A program made the position numbers and the translations under genes. Below, one piece after another: positions 43,690 through 54,709 of a DNA stretch of 64,000 bases (position 1 is its first letter; the number at the start of each line of letters is the position of its first letter). The notes under the pieces are model-generated. The model saw nothing but the letters and a program-made list of their open reading frames with translations. It was not told the DNA's origin and did not search any database. The DNA is from Caenorhabditis elegans (Eukaryota; Nematoda; Chromadorea; Rhabditida; Rhabditidae): assembly GCF_000002985.6 (NCBI RefSeq), contig NC_003282.8, positions 1,116,001 to 1,180,000 on the forward strand, read 5' to 3'.

Positions 43690-46600
43690 TCAATTTTCCT
43701 GGCCTAAAATTGCTGAAATCGAGTGAGTAAGCTTCTTAGTTTTGTTATGCTGTGCCAGTTGAGCCGATGTCCAGGAGTCTGCAATAAACTGGTAGCGGAA
43801 GTCCTTTCCGGGAATCTGAAAATTTGATAAAAAATTGAAACCTCTAGATATTAGAAAATTACAAGATTTTTCTAGATTAACAGTGTGAATTTGTATTCTG
43901 CTCACCGAGAGCTTTAAAATAAGTATAATCATGCCCTATTTTGCTGAAATTCCAAAAATTGGGTCCCTCCACGAAAATCAAAGGGGTACTGTAGTTTTCG
44001 GGGCGGGACCTAACATTTTTCAAACCTGAAGAAAGTATGCCATGATTATACTTATTTTGAAGCTCTTGTTGTGCTGAGCTCGAATTTTGCGTTTTCCGTT
44101 GTACGCAAAATTCAGAAAAAAAATTGTAAAAGTTTCAAATTCCCGAAGAAAATGGTTGTTGTTAAAACAACATTTCACTCACTTTTCTCATTATTCCAGA
44201 TTTATAATAAGATCTGATACTTCTCGACAAGAATTCATAATCCATTTTCAGATTTCCTTTTTCAGCACCCCAAAGCCTCGCCACCTCCTGTCGATCAACC
44301 ATTTGGAACTCTAAACTCGATTTTTTCGTCCATTTTATGATTTTCGCTACATTTTTGTCGTTTTCTGACTTTAAAATCATTTGAAACAAGTAATTCCGCA
44401 ATTTTTTATGAGAAGTGCTACGTGGATTTTTGGGGTTTCGGTTTTCCTGGTTACCTGGCTCCAGGTGGGTGCTGGAGACCATCTGAAAAATTTTTATTGC
44501 AAATTTAATCTACAATCACACTTTCTATATGAACTCAGCTCTCCAAGAGCTTCAAATTACATATAGTCATGACCTACTTTGCTCAAATTTGAAGAAAGTT
44601 GGGTCCCGCAGCGAAAAATACAGTAACCGGGGGGTTTTCGTGGTGGGACCAAGAAAGTAGGTCATGATTATACTCAAATTGAAGCTCTTGGTGAGCTGAG
44701 TAACAAAATTTTTTGAAAAACTCGAAATGGCACTTGGAAATTAAAATATCGTAAATTAAAAAATTTGAAAAACACTTAAAAATTTTTTTTGAAAATTGAA
44801 AATTCAGCTTTTTATCATATTTTTCATTTACTGGAAAATATGCAAAGTAACCACGAGATTTTCGTGGCGGTACCCAACTTTTTTGGAAAATAGGTTATAA
44901 TTCTACTTGAATTCTTGGTAAGCTAGATAATACAGAACAGAGTAATTTTGAAAATGAGTGCAAAAAATAAGGGAAAAAGATGAAAATTTGAAAAATTGAA
45001 AAAAAAATTTTAGTTATTGCAAAATAATTTTGGATTAAAAATATATTTGTTTTTGTGACCATCATTACTAATTTTAAAAAATTTTGAAAATTATAAATTA
45101 ATTTAGTATACTAAAGACCTATTCTCTACAATTTGAACAAGGGAAGTCTCACCACGAAAACTACAGTAACCTGAAGGTTTTCGTGGTGGGACCCAATTTT
45201 TTTTTTCAAATATGAGCGAAACAGGTCTTGATTATAGTTGAATTGAAACTCTTCGTTGACCAGAATAAATAATTTTTTTTAAAAATGATATAAATTTGAA
45301 CTGTGTATATTTTTCTTACATGTAGTAAAATTGGAAAACAGAAAAAAAAACCAAAAAAAAAAACAAAAGAATCCATTTTATCAAATAATGTCAATTATTC
45401 TTGTCGGTCACATTAGCTACTAATAAACGTTGTGAAAAAGAGCCGAAACTGTAAAATTGCAGAGTGTGGAGATGGTATTAAATTTTATGGTGTCTGGAGC
45501 CGCTGGACGGATAAGATAGGTGAGATTTTTCTCCTTTTTCGGCATTTTTTTAAGAAGAATTATTGATTGGATTGGGAGGCAACATAACAATTATTAGACT
45601 CGCAATTGTGTGAAAACACTGAATTTCATAATGAAATTTCTTGAAAACTTCTCAAAAAAGTTATGGTGGTTCGAATATTTACCTAAAATTAGTTGAAATT
45701 TGAAATTTGACCGATCTGTCATAAAAATGTGATAAAATTTGGCAACTTCTTGTGATCCATCGACCTTAAATGTACCTAAATCAAGTTGGCACCCTAATTG
45801 GCCTTTCGAAAGTTAGTGCGGCAGTCTCTAATAGTGCGGCACCCATTTTTTTCGGTTACGAAAGCCACCTCAAAATATTCGACTACTTCCATGGTACTCT
45901 TGTTCATTTTTAATTCATTTTTAAATTTTCATATTAACATTGAATTTTAGTGTCTTTGTGATACAAAAATACACAATGTTCATGAATTTTCACATAAAGT
46001 ATGAGGTTTTGAAGAGAATTTTGAGGTTAGTACTCTCGACAGTAGTTACCTCAAAATGGAAATTAGTTATCGAGAATTAGTGCGGCAGTCTCCTACACAA
46101 AATTGGCTTTATTGGCTTCTGTACAATTTTGTTCCAAAAAATTGGGTCCCAAAAAAAATTGGGTTTTTCAACGTGTAGCACTGATCAATTAAGGAATATT
46201 TGTATTTGCAATATCGGCTGACGCATGAGCTTCTTATTCTAGAAATTTTTTTTTTAAAGTGCACACACCTTGACAAAACAGTTGGCTTTTTGAATCAGCC
46301 GAGTAACTCGGCTGTCGGCTGTCAGCTGATTGGAAAAACGAGTCTTTCAGGAAGGTGTGTGCACTTTTTTAAAAACTTTTTTCTAGAATAAGAAGCTCAA
46401 GACTCAGCCGATATGGCAAATAAAAGTATTCCCTAATTGAGCATTGTTAATACGTTGAATAACGTTGATTTGCTCCATCAGCCGAGTCATCAGCCGCACA
46501 ACTCTAGTAGTGATTATATTTTAATTGAAGCTTGAAAAGCATAAAATAGTCCTAAAAAATTAAAATTCCAATTTTTAAATTTTATTGATGACATTTTTCG

Positions 46601-46822
46601 AAGAGCGAGTTTTTTCGTTTCACCAAAACCTAACGTTTAACTATGGCAAACCTCTCTAAAACTTGGGTCCCTCCACGAAAACCACAATAACCCGAAAGTT
46701 TTCGTTGTGGGAAAAGGGATTTGGGAGAAAAAAAAACTGTTGTTTTTTACATACATGAGAAAGTAGTACCAGAATTCCTCCTCCTTGGTTTCTGCAAAAT
46801 TTGATTTAAAATTCCGACTCAT
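43690..46822 (-). CDS. ETS-domain transcription factor, small, 142 aa
   Basis: Exons 46755-46822, 44183-44417 and 43690-43815 join in phase to 429 nt. The ETS winged-helix DNA-binding domain spans about residues 29-112: LRNYLFQMIL helix, KWTKKSSLEF strand, EVARLWGAEKG, and recognition helix MDYEFLSRSIRSYYKSGI with both DNA-contacting arginines (R88, R91), then IPGKDFRYQFIAD. ETS factors bind GGAA sites in the nucleus. The protein is almost only the domain with a 28-residue leader and a 30-residue tail. Two start models compete. One uses exon 46755-46822 with a tag acceptor at 44418, which fits phase. The other starts at an ATG at 44482 directly after atttttcag, giving a longer in-frame leader (MVSSTHLEPG...). 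Which ets gene it is I cannot say. Confidence 0.85.
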
Positions 46823-48746
46823 CTTCAGTTTGCAAGCATCAAACTAAATGTTGCACAATCCGAGACGAAATCAAGTGCTCAATGAGCCACATAAAAATGG
46901 AAGTGCTTTTTTCCAATTTCCAAACTTTGCTAAATTTTGTCATATTCATTTTTTTGAACATTTTTTTTTTGGAAACTAGACTTTATAAACTTGTCATGAT
47001 TCAGTATGATCTGCGTTTTACAAATTTTTCCAACTTTTATTAATGCTTCGGTGAGTTGGCAATTTTAGAAAAATTAGCTTTTTTGCATGCAATATTTGAT
47101 TCTTTAAAAAATTTTAATTTGCAAAACTAACCGAAATACGGGAGTTTTTATAATTTAAGCTAGGTCTTCCATGCAGGCGTTAAAATGCCTGCCTGCCTGA
47201 CTACTATAGAAGTTCTAATTTAAGCAATTTCAATGAAAACATTCTTGACACATTTATAAGCATATCTCAAAAACTACAGAGCCATCAAAAATTGTCAATA
47301 TACAAGTTGTAGTTTTTGAAATTTTCTACAATTCAATCAGTAGACTATTTTTTTATATCTGCAAAACCCATATAGTTACACAGCTTAACTTTTACCATAT
47401 TTTTTTCCAGAATTCCACAAAATCAATGGCGATAATTTACGGAATTCCAGCAGATACATTCCATATGAATGCAACAAGATGGTACTCTTTCAATTTTACA
47501 GAATGCGTAGTAGCATGTCAGGAGAATCCTGAATGTGTGGTTGGTGAATTTTAGTTTTAAAAAAATTGAAAAAAAAAAACACTGAACATTTTTTCTTGAA
47601 GTATTTTTTTAATTTGGAATATTTCAAAAACTCGATTTTTACGCAATTTATTTGAAAAATTAGAACTCAGCTTACCAAGAGCTTTGATTTAAGTATAATC
47701 ATGCCCTGTTTTGCTCTGATTTGAAAAAAAGTTGAGTCCCACTACGAAAACTACAGTAACCCCAAGGTTTCGTGGCGGGACCCATCTTTCTTCAATTTGG
47801 AGCGAAGTAGGTCATGATTATACTTAAGTTGAAGCTCCTTATACGTAAAATGCAGATTTGATATCAAAAACATAAAAAGTACAAAAATTCAAAAATTCAA
47901 AAATACTTTTTTCTTGAAAATTTTTTTAATTTGAAATATTTCAAAAACTCGATTTCTCAGCAGTTATATCTAACAATTTGAATTCAGCTCGTTAATAGCT
48001 TTTATTTAAGTATAATCATGACCTACTTTGCTCAAATTTGAGATAAGTTGGGTCCCACTACTAAAACTACAGTACCCTCAGAGGGTTTTCGTGGCGGGAC
48101 CCAACTTTCTTCAACTTGGAGTGAAGTAGGCCATGATTATACTTAAAAAGAAGGCACTGGTGAGCTGAGTGTTAATTTGATGGTGAAATTTTGAAATTTT
48201 GAAAAAAAAAATGTCAAAAAATTGTTTTTTTGGAATATCAACTTTTTAAAAAATCCCATAATTTTCCTCAAAATCAACATTTTTCAGTAATTTTTGTTTT
48301 ATTTTTTTCACAAGAATTTGAATTTTTGTGGAATTATTTTTTATTGTCAGAAATACGTTCAACTTTCTAGGTAGCGTACTCGGGAAACCAAAACTACTTT
48401 AACTACCCTTATTACATCCAGCCGGATGTATTCAGGTACGATGGGCCGAGTGACGTTTCTATTGTTGCTCTAAAAGTTGCTCTATCTGGAGCACAATGTC
48501 CACGTGGAAAAAATGCGCCAACTTTTAATAATGTGCCAGCAAAAGTGAGTTTTAGAAATAATTTTAAAAAAAAAAGTTTAATTTAAAAAAACGTTTTTCT
48601 CTCAGGGCTACCTTGTACTTTCCGATACTGCACAAGTATATACATATTGCAAATACAATTTCACTTTGGTGGGCACCAAGTTGACTTTTGCCCATGAAAC
48701 TGGGAGTTACGATTGGGATTTTATCAACAAGTATGGGCAGGGGTGA
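44408..48746 (+). CDS. Secreted CW/PAN_3-like domain protein, 166 aa
   Basis: Exons 47411-47539, 48371-48544 and 48606-48746 join in frame. They encode MAIIYGIPADTF, CVVACQENPECV, QCPRGKNAPTFNN and a C-terminal KYNFTLVGTK segment, the pattern of nematode CW (PAN_3-like) domains, usually found before C-type lectin domains in secreted proteins. A signal-peptide exon at 44408-44464 (MRSATWIFGVSVFLVTWLQ, ending CAG/gtgggt) has the right phase and is the best candidate first exon, giving 501 nt, but it overlaps the ETS gene on the other strand. Stop at 48744-48746. No lectin domain follows, so it is a solo CW protein or a truncated relative. Several N-x-T sites fit an extracellular protein. Confidence 0.7.
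45780..46105. mobile_element. MITE-like element with agtgcggcagtctc ends
   Basis: Begins near gttagtgcggcagtctctaat and ends near gagaattagtgcggcagtctc. Structure resembles the accgtat family at 18.5 and 50.8 kb (repeated short taatag-type units), but sequence differs. Non-coding. Confidence 0.5.
46188..46440. mobile_element. 260-bp palindromic element
   Basis: Left arm tcaattaaggaat...ttcttattctagaaa is matched by right arm tttctagaataagaa...attccctaattga. A second nested palindrome (aagtgcacacacctt / aaggtgtgtgcactt) and gccgagtaactcggc lie inside. Sits in intron 1 of both interleaved genes. Confidence 0.85.
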
Positions 48747-49383
48747 CTTTCCTAGTTTCCTCTGTAAAACTTTTATTTGTCATTTTTTGTGTTAGTCTTG
48801 TTAAAAATCAATTAGAGCTTGTGGTGATCTTGAAAATGAGTATAATCATGACCTACTGTGCTTGAATTTGAAAAAAGTTTGGTCCCGCCGCGAAAGGTTT
48901 TGGTGGTGAGACCCAACTTTTTTCAAATAGGAGGGAAATATGGCATGATTATACTTAAAAAGAAGTTACTGGTGAGCTGAGTATTAATTTGATACTGAAA
49001 TTGTGAAGTTTGAAAAATAAAAAATAAACTGATTTTCAAAAAAAAAACAAAAACATTTCAGAGTTTTTCGGAAATTTGTTGTTGGAAGAAGTGAGATTTT
49101 TTCAAAATTTAATTTTTCATTTGATGTGGGCTTAAATTAATTTGTAAATTGAACAGCTCATAAAATACGTTTTCTGAAATAAAAAAGTTTTGAAAAAAAA
49201 ATCCAAAACTGTCTTCAAAAACAGCGCTTTCATGACGATGGCTAAAAAAATTTGGAATGCAAAAATAGAAAACTTCGCTCTGAAAAAATTATTTTTAAGC
49301 CGAACCCCCCGGTTCAAGAGTTTAGATTTTCACAAGCTGCAACATTTTTGAACAAATTGTCCTTATCAATACCATCAGAAGCA

Positions 49384-50023
49384 GGGGTGTGCGGCAAATT
49401 TGCCGAATTTGCCGTTTGCCGAGCTCGGCAAGTTTGCCGAATTTGCCGATTAAAAAAAAAGATTAAAGGACGATCCGTTCTTCAAGTGCTATGCACTGCG
49501 GATCTGGGATTCAGGTACATTGCCTGGTGGTGATCCCTCTGGGCTGTAATTTAAGCCATGTCCTAGCCGGGGACTGTGGCCGATAATCCAGTCGTGGATT
49601 GCTCCACTTCCCAATAGAGGCTGGGTGAACCTAGGAGGTGCCGTTTGCCGAGCTCGGCAAGTTTGCCGAATTTGCCGAGCACGACAAATTTCAAAAAAGT
49701 AGATTTGCCGAATTTGCCGCACACGTCGAAAATTTGACAGTACAATTTTGACTAAAACTGTTGATTTTTTCGCCAAAAATTTAGTAAAATGACAACAAAT
49801 TGAGTTATTTTGATGTTTAAGCAGACACACTACACCTAACTTATTCAGAAACCAGAATTCAGTAGTTTTGGTGCTCCAAAAAATATCAAAAAATATATAA
49901 TTTTTCCGAGTTTGTTAAGCACGGCAAATTTGCCGAATTTGCCGTGCTCGGCAAATATTGGAAAAATAGATTTGCCGAATTTGCCGAGCTCGGCAAATTT
50001 TGAGATTTGCCGCACACCCCTGA
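49384..50023 (+). mobile_element. Palindromic caggggtgtgcgg element, copy 2, with internal insert
   Basis: Same ends and core as the copy at 19549, in the same orientation. It also carries about 185 bp (49460-49645) of GC-richer sequence not present in the other copy, between two gccgagctcggcaag segments. Confidence 0.8.
49460..49645. other. GC-rich structured insert of unknown origin
   Basis: Contains ctggtggtgatccctctggg, tagccggggactgtggcc and gtggattgctccac (a perfect short hairpin, gtgga/tccac). On the minus strand it ends in a run of T after cctttaatc, as an RNA polymerase III transcript would. It does not match tRNA, 5S, U1, U2, U6 or SL RNA as I remember them. It may be a captured non-coding RNA gene or another repeat family. 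Confidence 0.4.
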
Positions 50024-50821
50024 TCAGAAGGTCGCCGAGCAGCAGCGGCTGTCAATGTAAAAAAAGGTTTATACAGTCTTTAGTTATAAACAAATTGACA
50101 CCCTCCGCACATCAAAGGAACAGAGGTCAGAAGATAGTACAGTATTATGGTAGTGTTATAAACAATTTCTAAAGTAGAATTATTATTCAAAAACTGCAAA
50201 TTTTAGGTTTTCAAAATATTTTTCTAGTGTGTTTTTTGAATTATACGCTTGGATTTTGTCATCCGTCCGTCCGTTGAAAAGCCGACAAGACGAACGAAAA
50301 CTTTTCCTTCTTCAGAACTAATGTCCTTGGCGTTAAATTTCTACAGTAAGAGTGTGTTTGAAATTCAACACTTTTAGTACAGATAAACCAAATTTTTAGC
50401 TTCAAGAAAAAGTTTTGGCGGCTTAAAAAATTACATAAATTAGTTAAAATTGAAAGTTTGACCCAGGGGTGCGCGGCAATCCAAAATTTCCGGCAACCGA
50501 CAATTTCGGTGATTGCTGGTTTTGGAAACTTCCGGCAATCGGCAATTGCCGCGCACCCCTGGTTTGACCGAGTTGTCAAGCAGCTGAAAACTAATTTTTT
50601 TGAAATCGCCGTCTAATTTTGGGTTTATCAATCAATTATCTCGCGGTTTCATTCAGGAATATTTAAGATCCATGGATCACTAGATTTTGGAACACTTGGC
50701 CATTTCTCGCTCTTATCCTGGCTCAAAGCGAAGTCGATTTTAACAAAATGTGTGTTATATATTTTCCTACCACTTTGTAGTTGAAATTTTCTCAAATTAA
50801 CCAAGCTCTGCCAAAGTAAAT

Positions 50822-51218
50822 TACCGTATTTCTTTTATTAATATGGCTGCAATACTATTTTTCGATGGTCTTCCCGCTTGCAACACTAATAGGGAGTGCA
50901 AGTCTATTAGGGAGTGCAATACTAATTTTCAGAACATTTTCTGACTTGGAGCTTACTAGTTTTTTTCCTGAAAAAGCTCGAATCATATGTAAAAATTCAG
51001 AAAATTTGATTTTCATATAAGTTCAAAAACTTCAATCTCGTAGAAATGATGTGAAAACTGTTGCAAAATAGGCAAAAAATGTTGTTGAAATCCTGAAATT
51101 AGCGAGACGGTATGACTATTAGAGAGTGCAAGACTAATAGGGAGTGCAATACTAATTTTCGGAAGGTCTCCGAGGGGCAATACTAATAGGGAGGCCATAT
51201 TAATAGAAGATATACGGT
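50822..51218 (-). mobile_element. MITE-like accgtat element, copy 2
   Basis: Reverse-complement copy of the element at 18563-18958, of nearly equal length, ends accgtatttcttttattaat and ttaatagaagatatacggt. The element at 49384 lies just left of it, as the related pair lies at 18.5-20 kb. Confidence 0.8.
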
Positions 51219-52265
51219 AAATCATTTATAGTCGATGCACCATGTTGGCCTTGCTCAGCTTTAGGAGCTTGTATCTAGGCGGTTTCGGTTTATGAGATAC
51301 AAAATAGCAAGAAACCTTCCTCTGTTTGAATATGCTTGCTTCCTTATTTATATTTTCTCCCGGTTCAAAAAAAAATCGCACCCTTCTCATCACAATCAGT
51401 GTCTCTCACCATATTAGACCACGCCCTGTTTCTGCGGTTTTCTGTCCGTTCTTCTACTTTGACAGTTTTCTGTGGTACTTGCAAATTTGTATCAATTGTT
51501 TGGAGAATATTTCGATAAATTGTGAAATTTTACTTTATCTGATGACTATTGTGATATTGTGAAATATGTTGTGAAATTTATATATTTTTTGTTTGCGGGG
51601 TGTAGAGAAGACTTGTTTTGTTTTTTGCGTCTTTTGTATGGAAGGATTTTGCATATCTTTTACACGGAATGCACAACTAATAAATAATTTGAAATAAAGG
51701 TACAAGTTTTGAAAATGAAAAACTAATCTTTGTTCTTTCGCGTATAATAAGAATTTATTTTTTGCACAAGAACCTATAGATACGTTGTATTCCCAACGTT
51801 TCAAAAATAATATTTAAAAAATGTAGTCTAGATGTTGAAATCTTTACTTTCTGAAATTCAAACCCTGAATGTTTTCCTTTGCACAGGTAATATATTTGCT
51901 CAGAATTCATCACCTAGGGCGCCGATAAATGTGCCCCCGGCGGACACGACCCTTCCCCATAACTTTTTTATTGGATTTTCCTTTTTACTTGGTTGAGTGG
52001 AATTTATGGTTTTGTGTTCATTCACAACTTGTACAAAAAGTATCAATTTTATATTTCTGGTAGTTTTGCTTTCCGGCAAACGGCAATTCCGGCAATTACC
52101 AAAATTGCCGAAAAATTGATTGCGGTGCACCCCTGAGAACACATCAAAAAACAATTTCACCCAAGTTTTTTTCAGAAAACCAACTTCAAATTTACTTCTC
52201 CCTCTTGGTTTTATGCCTGCTTTAGACCCCGTTTTCGCAAAATGATCGATTCTGTTTCGACTATA
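51219..52265. other. Spacer with no supported gene
   Basis: AT-rich DNA with an acatggtgcatc-type remnant at about 51235 and part of a gccgg palindrome at 52065-52138. I see no exon chain. Confidence 0.4.
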
Positions 52266-52267
52266 AT

Positions 52268-54139
52268 CACGCGGAGTCAGAATGTCTTGTTTCGGTTTGA
52301 TCTACAAAAAATGCGGGAGTTGAGACGCAGACATCTCATATGATTTTGCATGGTTGACAGCGTGCTGACGTCACACCTTTTCTGGAAAAATATTCCCGCA
52401 TTTTTTGTAGATCAAAATGTAATGAGACAGCCTGGCAACACGTGTATAATCAGAATAGCTCACAAGAGTTAGACGTCATTTTAAAGGCACGTGACACCTA
52501 CTCAAATCCGAATGTGTTATACTTATTCCTATGTGTTACGAAAAAACAAATCTCACCTAATCTCCCCTTTTCTCTCTGAATGTATGCATTTTTCTTTCCA
52601 AAATCTGAAAACATCTTCACTCCCCCCGTGTGCCCCCCCCCCCCCCATCAACAGGGCAATATGCGCATGTGAGTGTGTCTCCGTCTCTCTGCGTCTCTCA
52701 CTCTTACACACTCTCTCGTCGGGTCTCTGACTTCTCTCGCCTGTCGCCGCCCTTTCGTTTCACTTTTTTAGTGCATTATTTCTCATTTTTTCTTCTTCTT
52801 GTTTGCGGTTTTCATCTTGTTGTTGTTGTTTGTTTTTTCGATGTTTGAACGTTTTATGAGTCACGCATTGACCTTTTTCGCAATGGTTTTTGGCATTTTG
52901 TGAGGGTTCTCAGTGGATTTTAGGCCTAAATTTTGGGAGATTTCACGTGGTGTCAGGCTGTCTCATTGCGGTTTGATCTACGAAAAACGCGGGAATATTT
53001 TTCCAGAAAAATTGTGACGTCAGCACGCTCTTAACCATGCGAAACCAGATGAGATGTCTGCGTCTCTTTTCCCGCATTTTTCGAAGATCAAAACGAAATG
53101 GGACTTTCTGACTCCACGTGAGATTTTGCTTTTTTGTTCTGATTTTGCCCAAAAATTTGTTTTCTGACTTTTTTGCGCACTTGAGTTTTGCGTCAATGTC
53201 TTGAAAGGTCTCGGAAGGAAAATAGACGTGCCCGAGATCAGGCTCCGCCCACAAAATGGACGGAGATCCCAAAGGTCCATCTATTTACTTATTGTTTGTT
53301 AATCTGGAAAAATCGGATTTTCTTCAAAAGTTTTAAAATTTTTTCTCTAAAACTTTGAAATTTGCGCCGACGTAGCTTAGTAAAAGTGGGTGTGCCTTGT
53401 TAAGCTCCGCCCATAAAATGGACGGAGCTCCCAAAGGTCCATCTATTTACTTATTTTTTGATAATCTGGAAAAACAGGAATTTCTTTAAAAGGTTCACGT
53501 GGAGTCAGAATGTCTCATTTCGGTTTGATCTACATTAAATACGGGAGAAGAGACGCAGACAGCTCATTTGATTTCATGGTTAAGAACGTGCGGACGTCAC
53601 AATTTTCTGGAACGATATTGCCGCATTTTTCGTAGATCAAACCGCAATGAGACAGCCTGACACCACGTGAAGGTTGAAGAACTTAGCTCTAATAATGAAA
53701 TTCGCACCGACGAAACTGAGCAAAAGTTGTCGTAGTTTGTTAGGCTCCTCCCAAAAAAGGGGCGGAGCCTAATAGGTTCCTTTTTTTACAAAAATGTGGA
53801 AAAAAAATTCCGATACTTTCAAAGGTTTTGAATATTTATTTTTAAAATACAAACAAAACTTGATTATCGAAGTTCGGAAAAAATGCTCCGTTTAGGCTCC
53901 ACCCACAAAAGGCGCGGAGCCTAACAGATTCATTTTTTGCAAAAAAAAAAAATGGAAAAATGCACGTGGAGTCAGAAAGTCCCATTTCGCTTTGATCTAC
54001 GAAAAATGCGGGAGAAGAGACGCAGACTTTTCAACTGATTTCGCATGGTAAAGAGTGTGCTGACGTCACAATTTTTCTGGTAAAAAATTCCCGCATTTTT
54101 TGTAGATCAAACCGCAATGAGACAGCCTGACACCACGTG
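52268..54139. mobile_element. Four hairpin elements with cacgtg ends and internal tgacgtca
   Basis: Copies at 52268-52444, 52944-53120 (opposite orientation), 53496-53669 and 53963-54139, each about 175 bp. Ends carry cacgtgg.gtcag and gacaccacgtg; inside are cggtttgatctac, gcgggag and gagacgcagac, and one tgacgtca site. The arms are near complements, so each folds into a hairpin. They sit upstream of the chromodomain gene. Confidence 0.8.
52480..52900 (+). promoter_or_regulatory. CT-rich region, possible promoter of the chromodomain gene
   Basis: Pyrimidine-rich plus strand with tctctctgcgtctctcactc, a 14-C tract (about 52633-52646) and no repeats, typical of C. elegans start-region DNA. 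It is about 1.8 kb upstream of the gene at 54710, so the link is uncertain. Confidence 0.35.
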
Positions 54140-54709
54140 AAAATGTCGATATTTTCATTACTTTTAAATATTTCTTTTTAAAATATAAACATAACTTGAT
54201 TATCAAACTTTGGAAAAAACTTGTCTGCCCGTTTAGGCTCCGCCCACAAAATGGTAGTTTATTTGCCCCTTTTTATTTTAGGAATTTGTTGGTTTTGGTC
54301 AAAAATCGAAGTTTTTGTATTTCGAGCCATTTTTTCTTTTAGAGGAGAGGATTAACCAAGGAGTGGGCGTGACCAATCAGGCTCCGCCCACAAAATGGCG
54401 GAGCTTATTACTACTTTTTTGCAAATCTAAAAAAATTCCCATTTTAGTCAAAAATACTTTCTTTTTTTTTTTTGAAAAAATTGAAAATGAATTTCCCGCC
54501 AAAATTTTTGAACTTCCTGTTTTTCGTTAGATTATAATTCAAATTTTTCTCCACTTTTTTTTTGGAAAAAATGTTTTTTAAAAAATAAATTTATTTTTTA
54601 CCCTTTTTTTTAATTATTAGCGTAAACCTTTGTTTCCCCTAGAAACATCGATAATCAATTGCTACTTGCAGAACTTAAATATCGACTTAAAAATATTTTT
54701 CCATCACCA

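Larger units (their letters stand above)
43435..48988. repeat. Family of about 170-bp perfect-style hairpins (8 copies)
   Basis: Copies at about 43435-43587, 43902-44078, 44533-44702, 45105-45262, 46656-46722 (partial), 47667-47840, 47985-48169 and 48820-48988. Each begins near gctcaccaagagct, carries aagtataatcatgacctac, agttgggtcccgcc and cgaaaactacagtaacc, then reads back as the reverse complement. Each is a near-complete inverted repeat with a short loop. Most lie in introns or spacers of the ETS and CW genes. Confidence 0.8.

Noticed and set aside
45446..45515. Possible CW-gene exon CGDGIKFYGVWSRWTDKI
   Set aside because: Its end phase (1) does not match the phase-0 start of the exon at 47411, and no other partner fits.
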